64,000 nt of DNA from Ralstonia soli (GTDB lineage Bacteria > Pseudomonadota > Gammaproteobacteria > Burkholderiales > Burkholderiaceae): the NCBI RefSeq assembly GCF_023955655.1, contig NZ_JAMXHT010000006.1, forward strand, positions 248,001-312,000, in the 5' to 3' direction. The notes beneath the pieces are model-generated. The model saw only the letters and a list, made by a program, of their open reading frames with translations. It made no database searches and was not told the DNA's origin. Made by a program: the position numbers and the translations under genes. Positions 1 to 7,609 of this stretch are shown piece by piece (position 1 is the first letter of the stretch; each line of letters begins with the position of its first letter).

Positions 1-1
1 G

Positions 2-178
2 ATCGCCATCCCGTGCCACCGGGTGGTGGGCGCCGACGGCGCGCTCACGGGCTATGCCGGCGGGCTGCCGCGCAAGGCTGCGCTGCTGCGGCTCGAAGGC
101 CATCCCGCGCAGGTCGGCGAACGCCTGCCCATGCCCGGCGATGATCGCCAGGGCACGCTGGCGCTCGCGCCTGCATGA
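2..178 (+). CDS. Methylated-DNA--protein-cysteine methyltransferase, C-terminal fragment
   Basis: Only the last 58 codons are present; the gene enters from the left edge. The reading frame opens with the active-site motif IPCHRVV, whose Cys accepts the alkyl group from O6-alkylguanine, followed by the GxxTGYxxG and KxxLLxLEG segments that end the AGT fold. The stop is TGA at 176-178. This is the DNA-repair domain shared by Ogt and by the C-terminal half of Ada. Which architecture it belongs to cannot be decided because the N-terminus is outside the window. It is one of three AGT domains here; the others are the gene at 38082 and the C-terminal part of ada at 60053. Confidence 0.85.
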   Translation: MAIPCHRVVGADGALTGYAGGLPRKAALLRLEGHPAQVGERLPMPGDDRQGTLALAPA

Positions 179-251
179 AACGCCAATCGCGCGGACAATG
201 CGCGCACATCTCCGTCATGCAACGTCACCCAACACTCGCGAGACCACCCTC

Positions 252-1178
252 ATGCGCCGCTCCGATGTGCTCGAACTCCTAACGCTGGCTGCCCTGTGGG
301 GCGGCTCCTTCCTGTTCATGCGGGTGGCTGCGCCGCCGTTCGGGCCGGTGGCGCTGATCGCGCTGCGCGTGGCGATCGCCTCGTGCTTCCTCGTCCCGAT
401 GCTGGCCTGGCGCGGCGGCATGGGCACCCTGCGCGCGCACTGGCCGCATCTGCTGGCCGTGGGCGTCCTCAACTCGGCCATCCCGTTCTGCCTGTTCGCC
501 TATGCCGAACTCACGCTGACGGCGGGCTTCACCTCGGTGCTGAACGCTGCGGCGCCGCTGTTTGCGGCCATCGTCGCGTTTACCTGGCTGGGTGAGCGGA
601 TGTCGTCACTGCGCGTGTTGGGATTGGCGATCGGCTTCATCGGCGTGATCGTGCTGGTGGGCGGGTCGTCTGTCATCGATGCAAAACAAGGCGGCGTGGC
701 AGTAGCGGCGGCGCTGTCGGCCACCGTGCTGTACGGCGTGGCCAGCAGCTACACCAAGCGCTTCCTGACCGGCGTTCCACCGCTGGCCGTGGCCACCGGC
801 AGCCAACTGGCCGCCGCCATCGTGCTCGCGCCGCTGGCCTACTGGCTGTGGCCTGCGCAAACGCCCACGGGCAGCGTATGGCTGCACGTGGTCGCCCTGG
901 GCATCGCGTGCACGGGCATCGCCTACATCCTCTTTTTCCGCCTGGTCGCACACGTGGGGCCGACGCGCGCGGTGTCGGTCACGTTTCTGATCCCGGTGTT
1001 CGGCGTGCTGTGGGGCATCCTGTTCCTTGGCGAGCAATTGACGCTCAACATGGTGATCGGCTGCGCAGTCATCCTGCTCGGTACGTCGCTCTCGACCGGC
1101 GTGCTTGCGCCGGGCAAGAAAGCCAACGCAACCAGCACGACCAACGAGAAGGATTCGCTGCTGCGTTCGGGCCGCTGA
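252..1178 (+). CDS. EamA/DMT-superfamily permease
   Basis: A 308-residue inner-membrane protein with about ten hydrophobic helices arranged as two EamA repeats, typical of drug/metabolite transporters (RhaT/YdcZ/RarD relatives). The first helix carries the usual LWGGSFLFMR segment, and the second repeat ends near residue 290 before a short polar tail. The ATG at 252 is chosen because homology begins there; the upstream in-frame extension to 54 runs back through the alkyltransferase gene in another frame and looks non-coding. The substrate cannot be predicted. It lies 73 nt after the preceding gene, so co-transcription is possible but not shown. Confidence 0.85.
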   Translation: MRRSDVLELLTLAALWGGSFLFMRVAAPPFGPVALIALRVAIASCFLVPMLAWRGGMGTLRAHWPHLLAVGVLNSAIPFCLFAYAELTLTAGFTSVLNAAAPLFAAIVAFTWLGERMSSLRVLGLAIGFIGVIVLVGGSSVIDAKQGGVAVAAALSATVLYGVASSYTKRFLTGVPPLAVATGSQLAAAIVLAPLAYWLWPAQTPTGSVWLHVVALGIACTGIAYILFFRLVAHVGPTRAVSVTFLIPVFGVLWGILFLGEQLTLNMVIGCAVILLGTSLSTGVLAPGKKANATSTTNEKDSLLRSGR

Positions 1179-1717
1179 CCGGCCATGGTGGTGCCGGCAA
1201 GCGGGGATGTTCCTTGATGCACGGAAAACCGCTTGAAGCCGACACTTAAATCCGCGCGCGAATCGATTGGCAATGCGCCGCATTCATTGTCGATCTTCAC
1301 TTTGCGGTACGCTTTTGGCACCAATTCGCGCAACATTGCAAAGGATCGACCCGGGGGCGATAAGCCATCGATTTGTAATGAATACCCGGCCGCACCCAAG
1401 CCCATGAAATTTCTTCAATGGCCTCAGCACTGGGCCTTCAGGCCGATTTAGAAAATATTAAAAGCTGAAATAAAAGCAGAAAACATCGGCAGACGCGCAC
1501 TCGATCTTAATGATCCGATAATCCGATTTGAGAAAATTGCATCATCGAAATCGGATTCCCCCGATGGTTAATCCGATTTTCTTTGTTATGCTCGCCCATC
1601 GGTCGATCAGGGGCGTGCAAGGGAATCGCGGCGAGACATCTGCGATACCCGATTGCTGGCGGATCCTCCGCTGCGCGGCCGACTACGCACGCTCCATCAA
1701 ACACGTTGGATACGCGC
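1179..1717. other. Non-coding gap before the HipA-like gene
   Basis: No convincing gene is seen in these 539 bases. The first part is ordinary GC-rich spacer; from about 1440 the sequence becomes AT-richer and holds the AATCCGATTT repeats annotated separately. Short frames here (for example a plus-strand frame at 1233-1451) show no recognisable protein features. Confidence 0.6.
1511..1580. promoter_or_regulatory. Triple AATCCGATTT operator-like repeat
   Basis: The 10-mer AATCCGATTT occurs at 1520-1529 (direct), 1548-1557 (inverted) and 1570-1579 (direct), and a partial copy ATCCGAT lies at 1513-1519. The direct/inverted pairs create dyads in an AT-rich stretch 140-200 nt upstream of the HipA-like gene. 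Repeats with this geometry are usual for operators of small dimeric repressors. No regulator gene is visible beside it, so the protein that binds is unknown. Confidence 0.55.
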
Positions 1718-3028
1718 ATGCTGGACGTCTACCTGAACAAGCATCTGATCGGTCAGCTCTCGTGCGGCCGCAGCGGTTGGGCGTTCGAATACGATGCTCG
1801 CTGGCAGACTTCTTCGCAGGGCTTTGACCTGAGCCCGCAGTTGCCGCGCACCGCCGGCACCATCGCCGACACGGCAAAAGCGCAGCCGGTACGCCACTTC
1901 TTTGAATACCTCTTGCCCGAAGCGGCACGCAACGCGCCCAAGGCTGCCGCGGCCGCACTGGACCATCTTGCGCGAACAGCGCCCCATCTCGACGGCCCGC
2001 TGGCGCTGGTGCCGACAGGCCACAAGCCCGCCGGCGGCCAGGTCGATGGGCTGTCCGAACGCGATCTCGTTCTGCAATTTCAGCAAACCGTCGCACGGCC
2101 GCCGCGCACCACGCCGCTACGCGTAGCCGAGCCCCGTGCACGCTATGGCACCGATGTGGCCGCGCAGCCCGACGAAATCCGCCTGCCGTTCCTGGCCTCG
2201 AACGGCCTGCCCGTATCGATGTGGCTCGGCCGGTTTTCCGCGCCGGCCAACGCCGCGCAGTCGAGCCACTTCGTGCGGCTGGACCTGGGCGAAGGCGCGC
2301 AGCTGCCATACGCCACCATCAACCACTGCTGGGCAACGTTGCTCGGTCGCAGCATCGGACTGGAAACGCCGTTCATCGGCCTGCGCCAGTTTCCGGAGAC
2401 GGCCGCCGTGGTGCAGCGCCTCGATCGCACCCTGCGCTGCAAAAGCGACGACACCGCGCTCGTGCAGGCGCGTTATGTCGTCTCGGCGGTGCAGCTGCTG
2501 GGACTCTCGCCCGAACACCGCTTCCTGCCGATCACCGTCGAGCAGGTCGCGCAATGCGCGCGCCTGTGCGCAGACCCGGCGTCCGCCACCGCCGCGCTGT
2601 TCCGCTGGATGGTGTTCTGCCTGCTGATCGGCGGGCGCAATGCCTCGGCGGGCACGCTGCACTTCCACATCGATGCGGATGGCGTCCGCCTGGCTGCGCA
2701 CGATCACCTCTTTTGCGCGGCGGTCTACGCCAACGAATGGAATGCCGATGCGCTGTCTCCGGACGCACAGGCCCGCTACGACGCCATCGACCAGGACGCG
2801 CTGCTTGCCCTGGCCGACCATCTCGGCTACGACGCGAGCCAGGCGCGCCGCGAACTGCTGCGGCTGATCAGCATGCTGGCACCGCAATCGTCGTTCGTGG
2901 CGACACATCTGTCGCAGGCGCTGGGACATTCGCCGACACGCGCAGCGGAGATCGACTTCCTCGCGCGCATTCACCGCCATGTGTCCGAGACGGCACGGCG
3001 GCTGGGTGGCAAGACGGCGGAAGTCTGA
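1718..3028 (+). CDS. HipA-like protein, probable pseudokinase
   Basis: This 436-residue protein has a HipA layout: an N-terminal strand-rich domain (residues 1-80, with the vRHFFEYLLPE segment typical of HipA_N) and a C-terminal kinase-like domain with the VQRLDRT segment that parallels the family ERFDR motif. Where active HipA has a GNxDxHxKNFS catalytic loop, this protein reads GGRNASAGTLHF, so the catalytic Asp and the Mg-binding Asn are missing; the later LAAHD may be the LAPxYD remnant. No HipB-like helix-turn-helix gene lies on either side. The ATG at 1718 is used because homology starts there; the open frame reaches back to 1583. Kinase activity is therefore doubtful, and a scaffold or regulatory role is speculation. 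Confidence 0.65.
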   Translation: MLDVYLNKHLIGQLSCGRSGWAFEYDARWQTSSQGFDLSPQLPRTAGTIADTAKAQPVRHFFEYLLPEAARNAPKAAAAALDHLARTAPHLDGPLALVPTGHKPAGGQVDGLSERDLVLQFQQTVARPPRTTPLRVAEPRARYGTDVAAQPDEIRLPFLASNGLPVSMWLGRFSAPANAAQSSHFVRLDLGEGAQLPYATINHCWATLLGRSIGLETPFIGLRQFPETAAVVQRLDRTLRCKSDDTALVQARYVVSAVQLLGLSPEHRFLPITVEQVAQCARLCADPASATAALFRWMVFCLLIGGRNASAGTLHFHIDADGVRLAAHDHLFCAAVYANEWNADALSPDAQARYDAIDQDALLALADHLGYDASQARRELLRLISMLAPQSSFVATHLSQALGHSPTRAAEIDFLARIHRHVSETARRLGGKTAEV

Positions 3029-3048
3029 AACGGATGGATTAGGCGGCG

Positions 3049-3360
3049 CTAAAGCGCGGCCAGGCTGATCGTGCCGTAGTGGACATAGCCGTACGCGGCC
3101 AGTGCATCCATGGCCTCGGCCTCGGCCCGCGCGAATGCCAGCGCCAGGGTATCGGGGCTCCCCGCCCCGCTGGCGAAGGCCTGATAGGCGGCAAAGCCCT
3201 CGCGTGCCGGCACACCACTGCGATCAAGCACCCGCTGCGCGGCTTCCAGCGCCGCGCGAATCGCCGTCTCCCCGGGCGGGGCATCGCGAAACGCTAGCTG
3301 TAGACAGGACGTCGTCGGATTCATCCGCGTTTCGAGGTTCGATTCACTGGAACTGCGCAT
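3049..3360 (-). CDS. Hypothetical protein, about 100 residues
   Basis: A small Ala-rich soluble protein of 103 residues, convergent with the HipA-like gene. I do not recognise a family. It has no signal peptide or membrane segment, and the second half is helical and acidic (repeated AEAEAMDALAA-type text). An internal ATG at 3324 (protein beginning MNPTTS) is an equally plausible start, as neither start has a good ribosome-binding site. Coding potential is suggested by base usage with GC-rich third positions and by filling an otherwise empty gap. Confidence 0.45.
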   Translation of the reverse strand: MRSSSESNLETRMNPTTSCLQLAFRDAPPGETAIRAALEAAQRVLDRSGVPAREGFAAYQAFASGAGSPDTLALAFARAEAEAMDALAAYGYVHYGTISLAAL

Positions 3361-3526
3361 TGACCCAGTCTAGGAAAGCGCCTATCGAGTGCCAAGCGCG
3401 GCGCTCGCCGCGCGCCGCCGACTTGGGGATGCCCCCGGGTGCACATACTGTGAATCGCGTTGCATAATCAGATCGATTGACGAAGCAACGACTTTGTTGA
3501 CAACACCACAACCACAGGAGACATCG

Positions 3527-4942
3527 ATGATCACGCCCCCGATCCGGTTGAAACGTACGGCGCTCGCCTGGCTGCTGGCCGGCGCGGCCTTGCCCGCGTT
3601 TGCGCAGATTCCGTTCAGCCCCGGCGGTGCTTCGTCAACGCAAACGCAAGGCCCGGCGGCCGCGAGCGGCGGGATCGACGTGGCGCAGATCAAACCGGCG
3701 GTGGATGCGGCAGTCAACGCCGAATACGGCCAGCTCGATTCGCTCTACAAGGACATCCACGCCCATCCGGAACTCGCCTTCCAGGAAACACGCACCGCCG
3801 CCAAGCTGGCCGAGCAGATGCGCAAGATCGGCTTTGATGTGACGGAGCATGTGGGCAAGACCGGGGTGGTGGCGGTGTATCGCAACGGCGCCGGCCCGAC
3901 GATCCTGGTGCGCACCGAGCTGGACGCGCTGCCCATGGAAGAGAAGACCGGCCTGCCCTACGCGAGTCACGTCCACACCAAATGGCGCGGTGAAGACGTT
4001 GGCGTGGCGCACAGCTGCGGGCACGACCTGCACATGGCGTCGTGGGTGGGCACGGCCAAGACACTGGTGTCGCTCAAGGACCGCTGGCACGGCACGCTGG
4101 TGTTCGTGGCGCAGCCGGCTGAGGAAACCGTATCCGGCGCGCAGAGCATGATCGACGACGGCTTCTTCAAGCGCTTCCCCAAACCGGATTATGCGTTTGC
4201 GCTGCATACGGGCCCGGGGCCATATGGTTCGATCGTCTTCAACAGCGGGCCGATCACGTCCAACTCCGACGGGCTGGAGATCACCTTCAAGGGCCGCGGC
4301 GGCCACGGCTCCGCACCGGACAAGACCATCGACCCGGTGATGATGGCCGCGCGCTTCGTGGTCGATCTGCAAAGCGTGATCAGCCGCGAGAAAGACCCGC
4401 AGGAATTCGGCGTGGTCAGCATCGGCGCCATCCAGGGGGGCAGCGCCGAGAACATCATCCCCGACAGCGTGTTGTTGCGCGGCACGATCCGCTCGTACAA
4501 GCCGGCGGTGCGCCAGAAGATGCTCGACGGCATCCGGCGCACGGCCAAGGCCGTCACCGAAATGTCGGGCGCGCCGGACGCCGAGATCAAGATCACCGAG
4601 GGAGGGAAGGCGGTCAACAACGACCCGGCCGTGGTCGCGCGCACCGAGGCGATGTTCAAGACCGCCTTCGGCAACGACCGCGTGCTGCGCGTGCCCCCCA
4701 TCACGGCCAGCGAAGATTTCTCGGCGTTTGTTGACGCGGGCATCCCGTCGATGTTCTTCTTCATCGGCGTGAATGATCCGCAGACGTTCATGGCCTCGCT
4801 CAAACCGGGCGCCAAGCCGCTGCCGACCAATCACTCGCCGCTGTTCGCGCCGGTGCCGGAGCCGTCCATCAAGACCGGGGTGACGGCGATGTCGCTGGCG
4901 GTGCTCAATGCGCTGCAGTGGAGCAAGACGTCGGGTCAATAA
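3527..4942 (+). CDS. Exported M20-family amidohydrolase
   Basis: A 471-residue zinc/manganese peptidase-like amidohydrolase of the M20D (hippurate hydrolase/IAA-amino-acid hydrolase) type. Visible metal-site motifs are ELDALPMEEKTGLPYAS, SCGHDLHMASWVG, AEETVSGAQSMIDDG, ALHTGPGP and the late NHSPLF. The first 26 residues form a clean Sec signal peptide ending AFAQ, so the enzyme acts outside the cytoplasm, which is less usual for this family. ATG 3527 is set by an AGGAGA ribosome-binding site at 3516-3521. The true substrate (an N-acyl or amide-linked amino acid) cannot be deduced. A terminator follows, then the periplasmic PheC gene. Confidence 0.88.
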   Translation: MITPPIRLKRTALAWLLAGAALPAFAQIPFSPGGASSTQTQGPAAASGGIDVAQIKPAVDAAVNAEYGQLDSLYKDIHAHPELAFQETRTAAKLAEQMRKIGFDVTEHVGKTGVVAVYRNGAGPTILVRTELDALPMEEKTGLPYASHVHTKWRGEDVGVAHSCGHDLHMASWVGTAKTLVSLKDRWHGTLVFVAQPAEETVSGAQSMIDDGFFKRFPKPDYAFALHTGPGPYGSIVFNSGPITSNSDGLEITFKGRGGHGSAPDKTIDPVMMAARFVVDLQSVISREKDPQEFGVVSIGAIQGGSAENIIPDSVLLRGTIRSYKPAVRQKMLDGIRRTAKAVTEMSGAPDAEIKITEGGKAVNNDPAVVARTEAMFKTAFGNDRVLRVPPITASEDFSAFVDAGIPSMFFFIGVNDPQTFMASLKPGAKPLPTNHSPLFAPVPEPSIKTGVTAMSLAVLNALQWSKTSGQ

Positions 4943-4961
4943 GCCGGCGCAGACCAACTCA

Positions 4962-4991
4962 GGCGCGGTGCTACGGCAACCGCGCCTTTTT
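4962..4991 (+). terminator. Rho-independent terminator after the M20 gene
   Basis: An 8-bp GC-rich stem, GGCGCGGT (4962-4969) with ACCGCGCC (4979-4986), has a 9-nt loop followed by five T residues. Confidence 0.85.
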
Positions 4992-5018
4992 GCTTGTTTT
5001 TTTCAGATGGGGAATGTC

Positions 5019-5831
5019 ATGTTGAATCGCTACCTTCGTGCCGGTGCCTTTGCACTGTGCGCCGCGCTCACCGCGGTCTCAATGCAAGCGCTGGCGCAAA
5101 CCACCAACCGGCTTGACGAGATCATCGCCCGCGGCACGCTACGTGTCGGCACCACCGGCGACTACAAGCCCTTCAGCTACAAGAACCCTGCCGACGGCCA
5201 CTTCATCGGCCTGGACGTGGAAATGGGCGAGCGCCTGGCCAAGGCGCTGGGTGTGAAGCTGGAAGTCGTGCCGACCACATGGTCGACGCTGATGCAAGAC
5301 TTTGCGGCCGACCGCTACGACATCGCCATGAGCGGTGTATCCGTGACGCTGGATCGGCAGAAGAAGGCGTTCTATTCGATTCCGTATCAGCGCGATGGCA
5401 AGACGCCGATCACACGCTGCGAGAACCAAGCCAAGTTCCAGACGCTGGCACAGATCGATCAGCCCAGCGTGCGCGCCATCGTCAACCCCGGCGGCACGAA
5501 CGAGAAGTTCGCGCGCGCCAATCTGAAGCAGGCTCAGATCCGCGTGTATCCGGACAACGTGACGATCTTCAACGAGATCGTTGCCGGCCGTGCCGACCTG
5601 ATGATGACGGACGCGGTGGAAACCAAGCTGCAGCAGAAGCTGCACCCCGAACTGTGCGCCGTGCACCCGGAAGCGCCGTTCGATTTCTCGGAGAAGGCCT
5701 ACCTGCTGCCGCGCGACGTGGTGTTCAAGAACTTTGTCGACCAGTGGCTGCGGCAGAGCATGGAGAGCGGCGAATTCGCCAAGCGCTTCGATGCGTGGCT
5801 GGCGTATCCATGGAACACCCCGGCCAAGTAA
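5019..5831 (+). CDS. pheC: Cyclohexadienyl dehydratase, periplasmic
   Basis: A 270-residue protein with a Sec signal peptide (cleavage near ALAQ, residues 24-27) and a periplasmic-binding-protein fold. It converts prephenate to phenylpyruvate and arogenate to phenylalanine. It closely follows my memory of Pseudomonas aeruginosa PheC rather than ordinary amino-acid binding proteins: TTGDYKPFSY, DIAMSGVSV, RDGKTPITRC, NPGGTNEKFARANL, DLMMTDAVE and the LHPELCAVHP block near the C-terminus. ATG 5019 is favoured over the in-frame ATG at 5007 because a GGGGA box sits 5 nt before it. The reaction would occur in the periplasm, giving a side route to phenylalanine. An alternative generic annotation is transporter substrate-binding protein. 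Confidence 0.85.
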   Translation: MLNRYLRAGAFALCAALTAVSMQALAQTTNRLDEIIARGTLRVGTTGDYKPFSYKNPADGHFIGLDVEMGERLAKALGVKLEVVPTTWSTLMQDFAADRYDIAMSGVSVTLDRQKKAFYSIPYQRDGKTPITRCENQAKFQTLAQIDQPSVRAIVNPGGTNEKFARANLKQAQIRVYPDNVTIFNEIVAGRADLMMTDAVETKLQQKLHPELCAVHPEAPFDFSEKAYLLPRDVVFKNFVDQWLRQSMESGEFAKRFDAWLAYPWNTPAK

Positions 5832-5864
5832 GCAAGCGAGAAGGTCTGCGCTGATCAGCCCCGA

Positions 5865-6671
5865 TCAGTGCAGATTGAGCGGGTCGCCGTGCTGCAGGGC
5901 AAGCGCGTCCCGCAGCAGCGCATCGGTCATGTCGCGGCCCAGCAGCGCGGGGTTGAAGCGCGCCGAAAAGCGCGTCGAGCACGACTCGACCTGCAGCACC
6001 ACCTGGCCCGGCGGCAGCAGTTCGATGTCGACGTGGATGTCTTCCTCGCCTTCGGTAAAGGCGTGCAGGAGCGTGAGCGCGCGATAGCCATCGGCGCGCT
6101 CTACGGCAACTTCCGTCCACGACGGCGCCAGCAATGCACAATCGACGAGCGTTTCGGGCTCGTCGGGGCGATACAGGTGCAGGCCCATCATGGTCGACGC
6201 CGCATCGGCCACGGCGGACCAATCGTCAGCAGGAATCAGGTCGCCCAGCAGGCGGATATCGTCGACGGCGGCATCGGCCTGCACAAAGGCAGCGCCCAGG
6301 AAGAACGCGGTTTCGTCACGAAAACCGCCAGCGGGGGTATTGCGCCACAAGCGGTGGCCGCTCTTGCTGCCAAGCGCTACCTGCGACAGCACCTTGGCCG
6401 CGCGCGCGCCATCTGCGCCCGACCATTGCTCCACCGCACCATGCGAGAACAGCCGATCGGCCATCACCAGGCCCACGCCATCGGGTAGCACACGCGCCTC
6501 CAGCCACTCAGCCAGAACGTGCACGCCGCTGAACGGCATCTCCGGACGCCCGATCGCATGCGCACGCACGCGGCCGTTTTCCGGCACGTGGAACGGCATG
6601 GCAAACAGCCTTGCCTGATACGCGACGCCGTCGATCTCGAAACGGGCGATGGAAGCGGTGGTGATGGACAT
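5865..6671 (-). CDS. Hypothetical protein of 268 residues
   Basis: A soluble, acidic protein without signal peptide or membrane helices; I do not recognise the family. It begins MSITTASIARFEIDGVAYQARLF, suggesting a beta-rich N-terminal domain, has a central YRPDEPETLVDCALLAP region, and ends in helices (residues 235-268). The start at 6671 is selected by a good AGGAAG ribosome-binding site directly upstream; the frame could extend to 6722 without one. It is convergent with pheC and separated from it by only 33 nt. Confidence 0.6.
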   Translation of the reverse strand: MSITTASIARFEIDGVAYQARLFAMPFHVPENGRVRAHAIGRPEMPFSGVHVLAEWLEARVLPDGVGLVMADRLFSHGAVEQWSGADGARAAKVLSQVALGSKSGHRLWRNTPAGGFRDETAFFLGAAFVQADAAVDDIRLLGDLIPADDWSAVADAASTMMGLHLYRPDEPETLVDCALLAPSWTEVAVERADGYRALTLLHAFTEGEEDIHVDIELLPPGQVVLQVESCSTRFSARFNPALLGRDMTDALLRDALALQHGDPLNLH

Positions 6672-7080
6672 GGTGGTCTTCCTGCTGCAAGGGGCGGAAA
6701 ACACCGCCCGTACCTGCATCAACGACCATCCGCACCGAATGTTTAGCCGTCACAGGCCCCGCCCTGAGGAGGGAATTCCCCGAGGGCTGTAATGCAACGC
6801 AACAATTCGCGACACCCCGGCCAGGAATTTTCTTAGCGCGGCACCGTCAGACCTTTGCATTAAGGGTTATCCCGCATGGCACATTTCCATGTCAAATCAG
6901 TGACTTATGTGCAGATTGCGGTGCTTCGGGCATCACTATTGTTCTTGTTTTTTGAACAAAGAGTTTAATAGAACTGCTTTTTTGGCGCCCAAGCAACGAC
7001 TAAGCTTATGTCATCGCGTTACCGCACTGCAGCGAATCTGCCTCGGCAGTAACGCTCACCCCCAGACTGTGGAGTTCATC
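6672..7080. other. AT-richer non-coding gap with a hairpin
   Basis: These 409 bases hold no credible gene. The region is markedly AT-richer than its surroundings from 6830 on. An inverted repeat TTGTTC (6939-6944) / GAACAA (6954-6959) with a T-rich 9-nt loop could form a hairpin or operator ahead of the repeat-protein gene at 7081. A GGAG ribosome-binding site sits just before that gene. Confidence 0.5.
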
Positions 7081-7359
7081 ATGAAGACCAAGAACCTGAT
7101 TCTCGCCTCGCTGATCGCTGTTGCCGCTGTTCCGGCATTCGCCGCCGGCGTGCAAAGCCGTGACCCGTACACCAGCGGCCAGGCCATCACCAAGGCCGAC
7201 CCGTACACCGATGGTGCCCGTATCACCAAGGCAGATCCTTACACCGACGGCGCGCTGCGCAAGGCTGACCCGTACACCGATGGCCAATTGCGCAAGGCCG
7301 ATCCGTACACCGACGGCGCGCTGGTCGGCAAGGCTGACCCGTTCACCGACGGCCAATAA
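7081..7359 (+). CDS. Small exported DPYTDG-repeat protein
   Basis: A 92-residue protein with a Sec signal peptide (residues 1-22, ending AFA-AG). The whole mature part is a tandem array of six copies of an 11-12 residue unit built on K-A-D-P-Y-T-D-G, the first copy reading SRDPYTSG and the last KADPFTDG. The repeats are rich in Asp, Pro, Tyr and Gly, consistent with an extended, possibly metal- or surface-binding peptide. I know no characterised function. It has its own GGAG ribosome-binding site and is closed by a strong terminator, so it is probably a monocistronic, well-expressed gene. Confidence 0.8.
   Translation: MKTKNLILASLIAVAAVPAFAAGVQSRDPYTSGQAITKADPYTDGARITKADPYTDGALRKADPYTDGQLRKADPYTDGALVGKADPFTDGQ
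7158..7356 (+). repeat. In-frame tandem repeat, six units of about 33-36 bp
   Basis: Six imperfect copies encode the DP(Y/F)T(S/D)G unit of the exported protein. The nucleotide copies differ at synonymous positions, so the array looks old rather than freshly amplified. Confidence 0.75.
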
Positions 7360-7434
7360 GCCACGCGCGTCACCCGTATCATCTCCCTCCTCCGATGCCG
7401 CGCGCCCCAATGGCGCCGGTGCCGGCTTACCGAG

Positions 7435-7460
7435 GCGGCCATCTGGCCGCTTTTTTTTTT
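7435..7460 (+). terminator. Rho-independent terminator after the repeat protein
   Basis: A GCGGCC/GGCCGC stem with an ATCT loop (7435-7450) is followed by ten consecutive T residues. Confidence 0.9.
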
Positions 7461-7609
7461 GCCTACGCTCGTTGGCGTCACATGGCGAGTCCGGATTTCC
7501 CCGCCCTCAAGCGTCGTGGCGTACATCCGATAAACAGGAGTGAATCCACTGGGGGACAGCGCTCCCCTCTGCGAAACGTTTGGCCAAGGACCGATCCCGG
7601 ACCCTCAAC

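Noticed and set aside
606-1283. Long minus-strand frame opposite the EamA gene, and many similar frames opposite other genes
   Set aside because: These are GC-rich shadow frames with Arg/Ala-rich low-complexity text and no recognisable motifs; the opposite strand carries a clear family gene.
1233-1451. Small plus-strand frame in the gap before the HipA-like gene
   Set aside because: No ribosome-binding site, no family resemblance, and it spans ordinary spacer; not enough to call a gene.
5845-5875. TGATCAGCCCCGATCA hairpin after pheC as a terminator
   Set aside because: Short stem and no T-tract; too weak to call.
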